This document shows positions 7,276 through 15,381 of a DNA stretch of 33,821 nt, one piece after another. The position numbers and the translations under genes are program-made. How positions within the stretch are numbered: position 1 is the first letter of the stretch; every line of letters begins with the position of its first letter. The stretch lies in contig CACXEJ010000071.1 in the NCBI GenBank assembly GCA_902766595.1, positions 1 to 33,821 on the forward strand, written 5' to 3'. The notes below the pieces were generated by a model. That model saw only the letters and a program-made list of their open reading frames with translations. It was not told the origin of the DNA and did no database searches. Origin of the DNA: Ruminococcus flavefaciens. GTDB lineage: Bacteria > Bacillota > Clostridia > Oscillospirales > Ruminococcaceae.

Positions 7276-8139
7276 CTATTCTCCGGCATCGGAGTTGCGT
7301 GTTCCGCGAACTGTAATGCCCTCGGAGTAGTCATCGAGGAAGTGGTGGCGTTCGCTGCCGGAGTGGTAGGAAATGAGCTTGCGGAGATTGACGTTCTCGG
7401 CGCTGCGGAAGATATTCATATCCACAGCCGGATTGGTCTTTCTAAGCTGAACGAGCAGCTGCTTTATCTCCTGACGCTTCGAGGACTGCTGGTTGTCCTG
7501 ACGCTCCTCCGTCATACGGCAGGCACAGCGTATAAACTCCAGCCCGTTGTGCTCAGCCCAACTGATTATGTCCTGCTCGCGGACGAGGTAGAGCGGTCTT
7601 ATGAGCTCCATACCGGCGTAGTTCTCGCTGTGGAGCTTCGGGAGCATCGTCTGCATCTGCGAGCCGTACAGCATACCCATAAGTATGGTCTCGATCACGT
7701 CGTCGAAGTGGTGACCGAGCGCTATCTTGTTGCAGCCCATAGACTTTGCGGTCTTGTAAAGCCAGCCGCGGCGGAGTCTCGCGCAGATGAAGCAGGGATT
7801 TGAAGCCTCGTTCTCGACAGAGTCGAAGATACGAGTTTCGCGTATCGTAACCGGTATCCCGAGCAGCGCGGCGTTTTCCTCGATCTTTCGGCGGTTCTGC
7901 GGACTGTATCCCGGATCCATAACGAGGAATTCCACCTCGAACGGCACCTTGCTGAAGCGCTTCATTCTCAGCATACACTGCGCCATAAGCATTGAGTCCT
8001 TGCCGCCCGATATGCAGACCGCTATGCGGTCGCCGGGGAGCACGAGCTGATAGTCCCTTACTGCCCTGTTGAACTTCGTCCATATCTGCTTGCCGAACCT
8101 TCCGGCAATGGTCTCTTCGATACTGTTCATCGCGCTCAC
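7276..8139 (-). CDS. TtcA-like PP-loop tRNA thiolation enzyme
   Basis: 287 residues with the PP-loop ATP pyrophosphatase motif SGGKDS at 44-49, a CFIC motif (C116/C119) in the TtcA-like context NPC-IC-RLRRG, and further cysteines C205/C207 (RCACRM). TtcA uses three cysteines to hold an Fe-S cluster and thiolates cytidine 32 of tRNA, so the same job is likely here. The start is a GTG at 8139 overlapping the TGA of the upstream regulator gene (GTGA), indicating translational coupling. An ATG three codons later (8130) is also possible. Middle gene of the regulator-ttcA-antitoxin operon. Confidence 0.85.
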   Translation of the reverse strand: MSAMNSIEETIAGRFGKQIWTKFNRAVRDYQLVLPGDRIAVCISGGKDSMLMAQCMLRMKRFSKVPFEVEFLVMDPGYSPQNRRKIEENAALLGIPVTIRETRIFDSVENEASNPCFICARLRRGWLYKTAKSMGCNKIALGHHFDDVIETILMGMLYGSQMQTMLPKLHSENYAGMELIRPLYLVREQDIISWAEHNGLEFIRCACRMTEERQDNQQSSKRQEIKQLLVQLRKTNPAVDMNIFRSAENVNLRKLISYHSGSERHHFLDDYSEGITVRGTRNSDAGE

Positions 8140-8810
8140 GGTTCTCCGAGGCTGTCAACAAGGTCGTAGTGCTCGTCGATCGCAGCCTCGCAGCGTTTGA
8201 AGTCGCCGTCGAGAAGAGCATCGGTGATGTGCTGGTGAGTGATCTGGAGCTTTGCCCTTATCTCGTCGCTCGCTATGGTCACCATATCGTCTATCCACTT
8301 CTTGTGTACGCCTGTAACGGCGTCCAGCAAGGTTATCATAAAGCTGTTTGCAGTCGCGTTGATGAGCGTATAATGGAACTGCGTATCGGCTTCGGTAAGC
8401 TCACGGCTGTCCGCTGCATCGAGCAGTCTCTTCACAGCATCCTTGATATCCCTGCGGCTCTCTTCACTGCACCCGTTCAGGATTATATAGCTGCAAACCG
8501 CCTTTTCCATATACCTGCGGAACGAGAATATCTCGTCCTTTGTGGTATGCTTCATCATAAGCATAATGTTGATGATCTTGGTAAACGTCTCTGAGACACG
8601 GTCCGTGAGATATGTTCCTGAACCCTGTCTGCATTCCACGAGACCGAGATCCTCCATAGTTCTGAGAGCCTCGCGGACGGAATTCCTGCTGATACCGAGC
8701 TTTTCGGAGAGAGCTCTTTCAGTCGGCAGCTTATCTCCGGTGCTTATCATACCGCCTTCGATCAGCTCGAAAATATAATCCATGATCATCTGATAGCCTG
8801 TCTTTTCCAT
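8136..8810 (-). CDS. FadR-subfamily GntR transcription regulator
   Basis: 224 residues. The N-terminal winged helix-turn-helix (about 1-70) has the GntR signature: GDKLPTERALSEKLGISRNSVREAL, read here in two parts around residue 30, then ...LGLVECRQGSGTYL. The C-terminal FCD-type all-helical effector domain contains D..FHYTLINATANS and HQHITDALLDGD, whose Asp/His residues usually bind a metal and a carboxylate ligand. GGAGGG precedes the ATG. It is the first gene of the operon with ttcA and the Phd-like gene. It may control its own operon, but nothing in the window shows its ligand. Confidence 0.92.
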   Translation of the reverse strand: MEKTGYQMIMDYIFELIEGGMISTGDKLPTERALSEKLGISRNSVREALRTMEDLGLVECRQGSGTYLTDRVSETFTKIINIMLMMKHTTKDEIFSFRRYMEKAVCSYIILNGCSEESRRDIKDAVKRLLDAADSRELTEADTQFHYTLINATANSFMITLLDAVTGVHKKWIDDMVTIASDEIRAKLQITHQHITDALLDGDFKRCEAAIDEHYDLVDSLGEP

Positions 8811-8868
8811 GATCCCTCCGCTCCTTTTACAATGGTTTTCTTATCCTTTAAAAATAAACTGTACGTTC

Positions 8869-8897
8869 ATTATACCACAAAAATATCAAATAGTAAA
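8869..8897 (-). promoter_or_regulatory. Promoter of the regulator-ttcA-antitoxin operon
   Basis: Minus strand: TTTACT (8892-8897), 17 nt, TATAAT (8869-8874). The -35 is weak and the region is very AT-rich, which suits a regulated promoter. Confidence 0.65.
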
Positions 8898-8977
8898 TAG
8901 AATTTTGCAAATTTTAACAAAAAGTTCGCAATTTGCCGTCATCTCCCCTGCATTACACCTTGAAGTTCCAAAACAAA

Positions 8978-9001
8978 AAAACTCCCCTTCCGGGGAGTTT
9001 T
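8978..9001 (-). terminator. Terminator of the PIG-L gene
   Basis: AAAACTCCCC, loop of 4, GGGGAGTTTT; on the minus strand it is followed by a T-rich run (TTTTTTTGTTTT). Confidence 0.9.
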
Positions 9002-9037
9002 CGGCGGATAATATCCGTTATCGCTTTTGTAAAAGAA

Positions 9038-9763
9038 TTATTTCCAGTCCTCGCAGAGTACCCAGTCCTCGTGACGGTTCATATGTGAGAACATATCTAT
9101 CGTCTTGGACTGCGATTTGTAAACAGTTAGCAGATCTTCCTTGAATTTCAGCTGCTCGTCGGTGATGTACGGGATTGAAGCGTCAACATCGCCTATCTTC
9201 GTCTTGGTATAGTACCTGCCGAAGTAGTAAAGACTGGTATCGAGCTTCTCCTTGTTTGCCTTGTAGATGTCCGTAACAAAGCCGTTTGTCATCTTGTGGT
9301 GGATATGCCCGTACTCGCCTTCGGGGTTGTGAGTAACGATGAGGTCCCAGTGCTTGTAGCTGATTATCTTCTCGAGGTCTTTCCTGATGCCGTCCTTGTT
9401 GTGCTTCCAGCTGTCCTTCTTGCCGTAGGACTTGTCCGGATAGCTCAGGATCATACCTCTGTTGCCGCTCTTTTCGAGCATCTTATCGTACTCCTGCTTG
9501 CGGACCGCGTTGTTCGCATTTGTTACGACAACAACGAAATAGCCGCCCTCCATAAGGTGAGCGCCGCCCCAGAGAACATCGTCGTCGGGGTGAGCAACTA
9601 TCATCAGTTTATCTGCACTGCCTATATCCCTGTCCTCAAGCTGGCTGTCGGTGAGCTGCGGTACACGGAACGTACTGTACGAATAGCCAGCGATAACGCT
9701 CATAAACATCATCACAAAGCTCACTATGAATATCGGTATTTTGAATTTTGCAGTCTTTTTCAT
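9038..9763 (-). CDS. Membrane-anchored PIG-L family N-deacetylase
   Basis: 241 residues. One N-terminal hydrophobic segment (about 9-27) anchors the protein, placing the catalytic domain outside the membrane. The LmbE/PIG-L signature is clear: AHPDDD at 57-62 and the second zinc-binding stretch HNPEGEYGHIHHK. Family enzymes remove acetyl groups from N-acetylglucosamine-type sugars in glycolipids, thiols and antibiotics. The external location suggests a cell-wall or surface-glycan substrate, by inference only. GGAG lies 8 nt before the ATG. Its promoter sits inside the end of the upstream EAL gene and its leader carries two strong palindromes. Confidence 0.9.
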   Translation of the reverse strand: MKKTAKFKIPIFIVSFVMMFMSVIAGYSYSTFRVPQLTDSQLEDRDIGSADKLMIVAHPDDDVLWGGAHLMEGGYFVVVVTNANNAVRKQEYDKMLEKSGNRGMILSYPDKSYGKKDSWKHNKDGIRKDLEKIISYKHWDLIVTHNPEGEYGHIHHKMTNGFVTDIYKANKEKLDTSLYYFGRYYTKTKIGDVDASIPYITDEQLKFKEDLLTVYKSQSKTIDMFSHMNRHEDWVLCEDWK

Positions 9764-9794
9764 AACATCAGCTCCATTTGCAGATCCGCACGAA

Positions 9795-9876
9795 GCAAAC
9801 TATAGTTTGCGTATGTGCGAGGCACTTTAAATCATTTATAGTGAACGTCAGATTATTTTTGACGTTCACTATAAAT
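9795..9876 (-). promoter_or_regulatory. Leader/operator region with two perfect palindromes upstream of the PIG-L gene
   Basis: A 17-bp inverted repeat (ATTTATAGTGAACGTCA at 9834-9850, its complement at 9860-9876, loop of 9) begins within a few bases of the predicted transcript start. A second perfect 16-bp palindrome, GCAAACTATAGTTTGC, lies at 9795-9810 and is extended by CGCAC/GTGCG flanks. Neither is followed by a U-tract, so an operator or RNA-stabilising hairpin is more likely than a terminator. Confidence 0.6.
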
Positions 9877-9884
9877 ACATTCAT

Positions 9885-9913
9885 ATTTTACCACAAATGA
9901 AAAGCCATGTCAA
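9885..9913 (-). promoter_or_regulatory. Sigma-A promoter for the PIG-L gene
   Basis: Minus strand: TTGACA (9908-9913), 17 nt, TAAAAT (9885-9890), just downstream of the stop codon of the EAL gene. Confidence 0.82.
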
Positions 9914-9922
9914 TCGGGAAGC

Positions 9923-12094
9923 TCACGCATACTGCTTCGATACCGAAAGCTCGCCGGAAGCTATCTTCATCTTCATATCCTCATACGCCACAGGCTTACT
10001 GAAATAGAAGCCCTGCACCTTGTTGCAGCCTATACTGCCGAGGAACTCAAACTGCTCCTTTGTCTCGACACCCTCAGTGAGTGATACCATACCGAGCTGC
10101 TGAGTGAGGTTGACGATATTCTGGAGAATGGTCTTGGTCCTTTCGTTGTCGCCGAAGCCGTTGAGGAACTTCATATCTATCTTCAGAACGTCAAACTGAT
10201 AGTCCTTGAGGACGTTCAGCGATGAATAGCCACTGCCGAAGTCATCGAGCCATATGCTGTAACCCGAGGAGTGCAGCCGCTTCATAGCATTCTGGAGGAA
10301 GCTCTGCTGCTCTGTGAGAGCGCTTTCGGTTATCTCGACATCGAGGTAGTTCTTTGGAACGTTGTACTTCTCGGCAGTCTCGGTGAGGTAGCCCACAATA
10401 TCGCAGAGCTCGAAATCGAGACGTGAGAAGTTGAGCGATACAGGTGCGAACGGCTCGTGATGATCGCGCGCATTGCGGTAATCGCGGCAGACGAGCTCGA
10501 TTATGCACATATCCAGCTTGTGTATCTGGCGGTACTCCTCAAGGACGTCGATGAACATTCCCGGAGGGAGCAGTCCGTAATTGGGATCCTGCCACCTCGC
10601 AAGAGCCTCAAAGCCAATGATAGAACGATCCACAGTCGAGATGACCGGCTGGTAGAATACCTTGATATAGCCGTTTGCTATCGCGTTATCTATGTTGTTG
10701 ACGATGTACTGCCTGAGCGTGAAGCGCTTCTCGAGATCCTCGTCGTACAGGCAATAGCTGCGGTCGTAGTGCTTCTTTACGCTGTTGCAGGCAAAACGCG
10801 CCTTGTCGCAGGCGTGGCTTATCTCGTCGCTGCTGCCGGGCTTGTAAGCGCCGCACTTGAGTGTGAGCTGTACCTCGCCCTGAAGCTCCTTTATGCGGTC
10901 GGAGAGCCTTGCTATGATTTCATTAGAACCTTCCTGCTTGGTCAGGACAACGAAGTGGTCATCGGAATATCTCGCAACGAGCGAGCCGCTGAACGCTTCA
11001 TTGATGTGCTTTGCAAATTTGATGAGGAGCTCATTGCCCTCAGAGAAGCCGTACTTGTCGTTGTAGGACTTGAAATTCTCTATATCAAAGAAGAGGATAA
11101 TGGAGTTCTCCCTGTCCGTTGTGACGTAGTTGAGGAGCTTTTCGCCCTCGGCACGGAAGTATACCATATTGTGTATGCCGGTCAGCTCGTCCTCGATAGA
11201 TATACGGCTGAGGTAGGAGTTTATTTCCTCAAGGTGCTCGTCCTTCTGAGCCTGAGAGAGAGTCTTGTTATAGTTTGCGATGCAGAAGAGCATCGTCGAG
11301 AGCCACATCGTAAAGCCGTTTATCTTGATACCGTCTCCGAGACCGGGCTTGACCGTTGAGAAGTCGATCACGCCGTTGAACTTGCCGACGGTGCTGAGGT
11401 CTATCATACCGCTGATACGGTAGTAGAATATCAGATACGATGATGTGAGCACGAGAAATCCGTAGACCGGTCTCCACACGAGCAGACACACAACGAAGAG
11501 CTCCATCGTGAGGAACGCAAGCATCTGTTCGCCCTTGGCATAGCCGTTTGCGGAGATATAGATGCCGAAGTTGATACATACAGCCGAAAAGACGTACATA
11601 ACGCACAGGCTGTAGCGTTTTTTCGCCTCGCCGTTGCCGAGAAGTATGAACGACAGCACCATCATTGTCAGTGCACCGATAAGCAGCACCAGATAATTTA
11701 CAAGGTCAGCAAGATGTCTGTTGCTTCCGGGGTAGTCGATGAGCATTTTCACCTCAAATGCCGCGACCGCTCCGCACATCAATATAACTGCTACCGCCAG
11801 CCACCGCTGCTTCCGCATATTGAAAAGCGCGCGCACAGCAAACAGCAGCATCAGTATTCCCGAGCCGAGCAGCAGGAAATAATTCGAGAAGTATTTCTCT
11901 GTCAGCAGCCATACCTGACTCTGTAAGTTTTTCTGATATATTGTCCTTATCATACGGATTATCATCCACACTTCAAGTACGATAACGACAACAGACATAT
12001 ATATGCTCGCGCGCATATTTGTTGCGTAGAAGTAGTCTCTGACATACTTTGTCTGCTTGTCCAAGCCGAGATACCTCTGAAGTTTTTTATTCAC
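9923..12094 (-). CDS. Membrane protein with degenerate GGDEF and intact EAL domain
   Basis: 723 residues from the GTG at 12094; a GTG three codons earlier overlaps the GAGGTG ribosome site and is therefore unlikely. Residues 1 to about 275 hold seven or eight hydrophobic segments and no large external domain. The GGDEF-type domain has YSDDHF at 376-381 in place of GGDEF, so cyclase activity is not expected. The EAL domain keeps E496 (EALARW), SLNFS, EITES, DDFGSG, KIDMKF, EGVET and QGFYFSKP, so cyclic-di-GMP phosphodiesterase activity is expected. Such degenerate GGDEF domains often act as GTP or cyclic-di-GMP sensors for the EAL domain. Monocistronic with a perfect promoter. Confidence 0.92.
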   Translation of the reverse strand: MNKKLQRYLGLDKQTKYVRDYFYATNMRASIYMSVVVIVLEVWMIIRMIRTIYQKNLQSQVWLLTEKYFSNYFLLLGSGILMLLFAVRALFNMRKQRWLAVAVILMCGAVAAFEVKMLIDYPGSNRHLADLVNYLVLLIGALTMMVLSFILLGNGEAKKRYSLCVMYVFSAVCINFGIYISANGYAKGEQMLAFLTMELFVVCLLVWRPVYGFLVLTSSYLIFYYRISGMIDLSTVGKFNGVIDFSTVKPGLGDGIKINGFTMWLSTMLFCIANYNKTLSQAQKDEHLEEINSYLSRISIEDELTGIHNMVYFRAEGEKLLNYVTTDRENSIILFFDIENFKSYNDKYGFSEGNELLIKFAKHINEAFSGSLVARYSDDHFVVLTKQEGSNEIIARLSDRIKELQGEVQLTLKCGAYKPGSSDEISHACDKARFACNSVKKHYDRSYCLYDEDLEKRFTLRQYIVNNIDNAIANGYIKVFYQPVISTVDRSIIGFEALARWQDPNYGLLPPGMFIDVLEEYRQIHKLDMCIIELVCRDYRNARDHHEPFAPVSLNFSRLDFELCDIVGYLTETAEKYNVPKNYLDVEITESALTEQQSFLQNAMKRLHSSGYSIWLDDFGSGYSSLNVLKDYQFDVLKIDMKFLNGFGDNERTKTILQNIVNLTQQLGMVSLTEGVETKEQFEFLGSIGCNKVQGFYFSKPVAYEDMKMKIASGELSVSKQYA

Positions 12095-12190
12095 CCCGTT
12101 CACCTCACTGACATACTAATTTCAGCAAACCACAATTTGATTTATGATATGATCAATTCCAACCTGATAATACAAACACATTACATAATT

Positions 12191-12219
12191 ATTATAGCAA
12201 AATGCACTCATTTTGTCAA
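12191..12219 (-). promoter_or_regulatory. Consensus sigma-A promoter for the membrane EAL gene
   Basis: Minus strand: TTGACA (12214-12219), 17 nt, TATAAT (12191-12196). Confidence 0.87.
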
Positions 12220-12263
12220 TGCTTGTTTATGAATTATGTGTAAACAATTCAATATATCACAAC

Positions 12264-12290
12264 AAAAGGCGAACCGTTTCCGATTCGCCC
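12264..12290 (-). terminator. Terminator of the hydrogenase-sensor gene
   Basis: GGCGAA...TTCGCC stem (12268-12273 with 12284-12289) followed on the minus strand by TTTTGTTG. Confidence 0.8.
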
Positions 12291-12310
12291 TGATGATCAT
12301 ATTCAGTGTA

Positions 12311-13990
12311 TCAGCCCTCTGTCTTGACAAGAGCTTCGTTGATGTTTTCAACAAGTGCTCTGATAGCGTCAATGGACTTGTGTATGCCCTCAGAACTCTC
12401 GGTGGTCTTGGTAACGTTGTCATCGAGTGCACTGAATGCGGAAATAGTCATCTCGAGGATATTGATGAGCTGCTTTACGCTGTCGGCGTCCATAGTGGGA
12501 TTTTCGTTACAGAACGCAACAACGTTCTGGAGAAGATCCTTAACTACGGCAGCTCTCTCGCTCGTTGCAGATGTGGACTCTCCGATAGTCTCCATATTCG
12601 CTGTGATCTCCTTGACCTCTCCCTTGAGGTTGTTGGAAAGCTCGAGACATTCAGCGGTTATCTCAGCAAGTCTCTCGTGCTGCTTAGCGAGCTCGGAGTG
12701 TCTTGCGAGAAGCACGGACTTAGCGTGAACTACGCAGTTCTCAGGAGTATTGACACCGCGTGCAATAGCAATAGCCATATCGCGGCAGGAATTGTATCCG
12801 CAGGCACGGCAGTTATAGTTCCTGTCATCCTCAGTATGCTTGCCCATTTTCTCAAAGATAGGCTCAAGCTGCTTTGCATTCGGAACAGGCGCCGGCATAG
12901 TGCCCTTGTATGTTCTTACGAAGTCAGCCACTCTGAGCTCCTCATCGAAGCGCTTGAACAGCTTATCCTCGCCTCTGCCCATAATTCCGGCAGACTTGCG
13001 GCGTCCCTTGGCTTCGAGCTCGATAGTTCTCATCGTTGCCATAACGTCGAAAACAGTCTGTGCGCTGCCGGTAGCCGGTCCGATATTACATCCGAATTCG
13101 CAGGAGAGAACGTCGAATACCTGAGGATGCTTCGACTCAGACATTCTTGAATACATATCCAGCTCGGGGTAAACCTTATGTACGCCCTCGGAGGTAGTGA
13201 TATTCAGCTCGGGATCATGCAGCCAGAGGTTGTCTCTGAGTCCGCCCGGACGGGAATATACCGAACCGAGCTGTCCCTGAGTATCCTCAAACTTATATTC
13301 AAAATCTTCAGTAGTGTTTGTAGGTATAGTTATGCCGTTTCTCTCGAAGTAATCCATCAGCTTCTTGAAGGTAACGTTGTAGTCGATGAGACCTGTCTCC
13401 TCAAACTCAGCCTTCTTTGCGATACAGGGCGAGAGGAAGGCGATTGGATTTGTTCTTCTGAGATACTGCTTTATGTATACTGCTCCGCAGGCTACCGGAC
13501 TGTGTACCGGAGAAAGATTTGAGAGCATCTTCGGAACATAGGTCTCGATGTACTTTACGATAGCAGCACACTGCTGTGTTACGATATTGCCGAACTTGCC
13601 CTGCTCGATCATTCTGAGATGTGCCCATGTGCATATATCAGCGCCGAGCGATACGTCGTATACAGAACAGCCCTGTTTCTTGAACCAGTCGAGTATTCCC
13701 TTCCACTTGTTCGGGAAAACGGTCTTGATAGCAGGAGAAGCCATAATTATTATCTTCTCCTTGATGACTCTCGACATACATTCCTCTGTATCATCGATAA
13801 AGTCTCTTGCTCCGTGCTGGCAGACCTTTACGCATTCGCCGCAGGCGATACACTTGTTAGGATTTACCGAAGTAACAAATCTGCCGTCGTCCAGACGCTT
13901 TACGACATTTGCTTCGGAAGCAGGACAGGCACGAACGCAGGCATTACAGCCCTGACATTTTTCGGGCTTTACGATAACGAGTTCATTCAT
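12311..13990 (-). CDS. [FeFe]-hydrogenase-like redox sensor with C-terminal coiled coil
   Basis: 559 residues. Two 4Fe-4S ferredoxin motifs (C12/15/18/22 and C47/50/53/57) precede an Fe-hydrogenase large-subunit domain. All four H-cluster ligand positions appear kept (C141, C189, C297, C301). Second-shell residues differ from catalytic enzymes: the proton-relay Cys of TSCCP is Gln140 (TQQCA), the MPC motif is SPC, and the third motif is LSCEFGCNIG. A further 4Fe-4S domain (C394, C397, C402, C419) follows, then about 130 residues of helix rich in heptads and Ser/Thr (ITANMETIGESTSATSERAA), similar in style to methyl-accepting signalling helices. This fits the sensory [FeFe]-hydrogenase groups, but no PAS domain is present. 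GAGGGG precedes the ATG. It lies 71 nt after the DivIVA-like gene, probably in the same transcript. Confidence 0.88.
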   Translation of the reverse strand: MNELVIVKPEKCQGCNACVRACPASEANVVKRLDDGRFVTSVNPNKCIACGECVKVCQHGARDFIDDTEECMSRVIKEKIIIMASPAIKTVFPNKWKGILDWFKKQGCSVYDVSLGADICTWAHLRMIEQGKFGNIVTQQCAAIVKYIETYVPKMLSNLSPVHSPVACGAVYIKQYLRRTNPIAFLSPCIAKKAEFEETGLIDYNVTFKKLMDYFERNGITIPTNTTEDFEYKFEDTQGQLGSVYSRPGGLRDNLWLHDPELNITTSEGVHKVYPELDMYSRMSESKHPQVFDVLSCEFGCNIGPATGSAQTVFDVMATMRTIELEAKGRRKSAGIMGRGEDKLFKRFDEELRVADFVRTYKGTMPAPVPNAKQLEPIFEKMGKHTEDDRNYNCRACGYNSCRDMAIAIARGVNTPENCVVHAKSVLLARHSELAKQHERLAEITAECLELSNNLKGEVKEITANMETIGESTSATSERAAVVKDLLQNVVAFCNENPTMDADSVKQLINILEMTISAFSALDDNVTKTTESSEGIHKSIDAIRALVENINEALVKTEG

Positions 13991-14061
13991 CTTGATATAC
14001 CCCTCATATATGTTATTTACACCGGAGACACCAGAGCTCCGTAGGTTACTTGTGCGCTTAC

Positions 14062-15159
14062 TTACTTGTCACCGAGTGCGCTTGCCTGAGCTGCGAGCGC
14101 TGCAAGGTCGATCTTTCCGCCCTTCTTGCCGGCTGGCTTTTCCTCCTCAGGGGCAGCTGCACTCTCTTCGGGAGCAGCCTCTTCCTTTGCATCGGCAGGT
14201 TTATCGCCTGTCTTTTCGAGCTTCTCAAGAGCCTCAGCCATCTGCTTCAGCTTATCGAGGCCCTCCTTCTGCTTCTGCTTTTCCTCTTCACGGGCGGCAT
14301 TCTCTTCCTCTCTTGCCCTGAGAGCTTCTCTCTTGGGAGGCTCCGGGAGATCAAGGTCGAGGCGTTCAGGCTCTCTGAACACGGGAACTCCGCCCTCTCT
14401 GAGGGTATTGCTCACGTTGAAGAGTCTCTCCTCGGCATCGCTTATATCAGCGAGACCGTTATCTACGAATTTCTCAAGCACCGTTCTGAGCTGCGACATC
14501 TGTGCACCGATCCTTGTCACGTCGTCGAGCATTACAGCCTTGAGGTTGTTGTTTGAAGTTTTAAGCTCCTCAGCGGTATTCTTAACGTCTGCGAGCTTTA
14601 CTGCCGCTTCTCTTTCTGCGTCATATATTATCTGCTTAGCCTCGTCGTTGGCATCGGCAACAGTGGACTCTGCGAGTCTCTTGGCTTCAGCCTCTATGTT
14701 GGCAGCTTCGTTCTTGGCATTTGAAATGAGCATATCTGCCGACTTCTGCGCTTCTATGAATACCTGACTGAGTGAAGCAGCATCAGTTCCTGCCTTCATG
14801 GCAGCAATAGATTCCTTTGCCTTTTTGAGCTGATCCTCGAGACCTGTGACCGTACCCGTGAGCTCTGTGATCTTGTCGTTGCACACGCGGTTTTCCTCTT
14901 CGACAGCCTTCAGCTTTGTGGAGAGCGTCTCATTCTGTACCTGGACCTGTGTGAGCTTGGCTCTTTCGCCTGCCATAACGGTCTCGTGAGCCTTTTCAGC
15001 CTCAGTACCCTTCTTATAGGCTTCCATAAGGAGCTTGGTCTCTCTCAGTTCATTTTTCAGGTCAAACACCTGATTATTGAGGTATTCAAGGCGTCTGATG
15101 ACCTCTGCCTTATCATAGCCGCCGAACGTAACGGTCTTTATGAATCTTGCCTCTGCCAT
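14062..15159 (-). CDS. DivIVA-like coiled-coil protein
   Basis: 365 residues. The N-terminus (IKTVTFGGYDKAEVIRRLEYLNNQVFDL, split here as FGGYDKAEV and RRLEYLNNQ) resembles the DivIVA/GpsB membrane-curvature-binding module 'GYD..EV..FL'. About 220 residues of coiled coil follow, then a Pro/Glu/Lys-rich linker and an acidic Ala-rich tail ending in a short conserved-looking helix (IDLAALAAQASAL). DivIVA proteins mark poles and septa and recruit partners. Its partner here may be the hydrogenase-like sensor encoded next. Own promoter and a hairpin leader. Family assignment is by pattern only. Confidence 0.7.
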   Translation of the reverse strand: MAEARFIKTVTFGGYDKAEVIRRLEYLNNQVFDLKNELRETKLLMEAYKKGTEAEKAHETVMAGERAKLTQVQVQNETLSTKLKAVEEENRVCNDKITELTGTVTGLEDQLKKAKESIAAMKAGTDAASLSQVFIEAQKSADMLISNAKNEAANIEAEAKRLAESTVADANDEAKQIIYDAEREAAVKLADVKNTAEELKTSNNNLKAVMLDDVTRIGAQMSQLRTVLEKFVDNGLADISDAEERLFNVSNTLREGGVPVFREPERLDLDLPEPPKREALRAREEENAAREEEKQKQKEGLDKLKQMAEALEKLEKTGDKPADAKEEAAPEESAAAPEEEKPAGKKGGKIDLAALAAQASALGDK

Positions 15160-15174
15160 TTTTCAATCCTCCCC

Positions 15175-15215
15175 GGCACCATTATGCGCATAAATAAGCG
15201 CTGAGAGGGGGTGCC
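15175..15215 (-). promoter_or_regulatory. Hairpin immediately before the ribosome site of the DivIVA-like gene
   Basis: In the leader, GGCACC and GGTGCC (6 bp) enclose an inner GCGC/GCGC pairing, and the 3' arm directly touches the GGGGAGG ribosome site. This could influence translation; no known class was recognised. Confidence 0.45.
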
Positions 15216-15236
15216 ATTAACTATATTATAAAATAT

Positions 15237-15265
15237 ATTATACATCATATTGCAACTAAAGTCAA
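15237..15265 (-). promoter_or_regulatory. Sigma-A promoter for the DivIVA-like/hydrogenase-sensor unit
   Basis: Minus strand: TTGACT (15260-15265), 17 nt, TATAAT (15237-15242). Confidence 0.85.
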
Positions 15266-15344
15266 TATAAGAAATATACAAAATACTTCCCGCTTTTATG
15301 CACGTTGCACAGATTATTTACTTATCTTAAATATAAAACAAAAA

Positions 15345-15368
15345 CGTTTCCGGTCTTTTCCGGAAACG
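15345..15368 (-). terminator. Terminator of the 183-residue hypothetical gene
   Basis: CGTTTCCGG, loop TCTTTT, CCGGAAACG; on the minus strand followed by TTTTTGTTTT. Confidence 0.88.
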
Positions 15369-15381
15369 CCGTAAAATGCGA

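Noticed and set aside
9834-9876. Inverted repeat as terminator of the membrane EAL gene
   Set aside because: No U-tract follows in the minus direction, and a consensus promoter for the next gene lies between the stop codon and the repeat.
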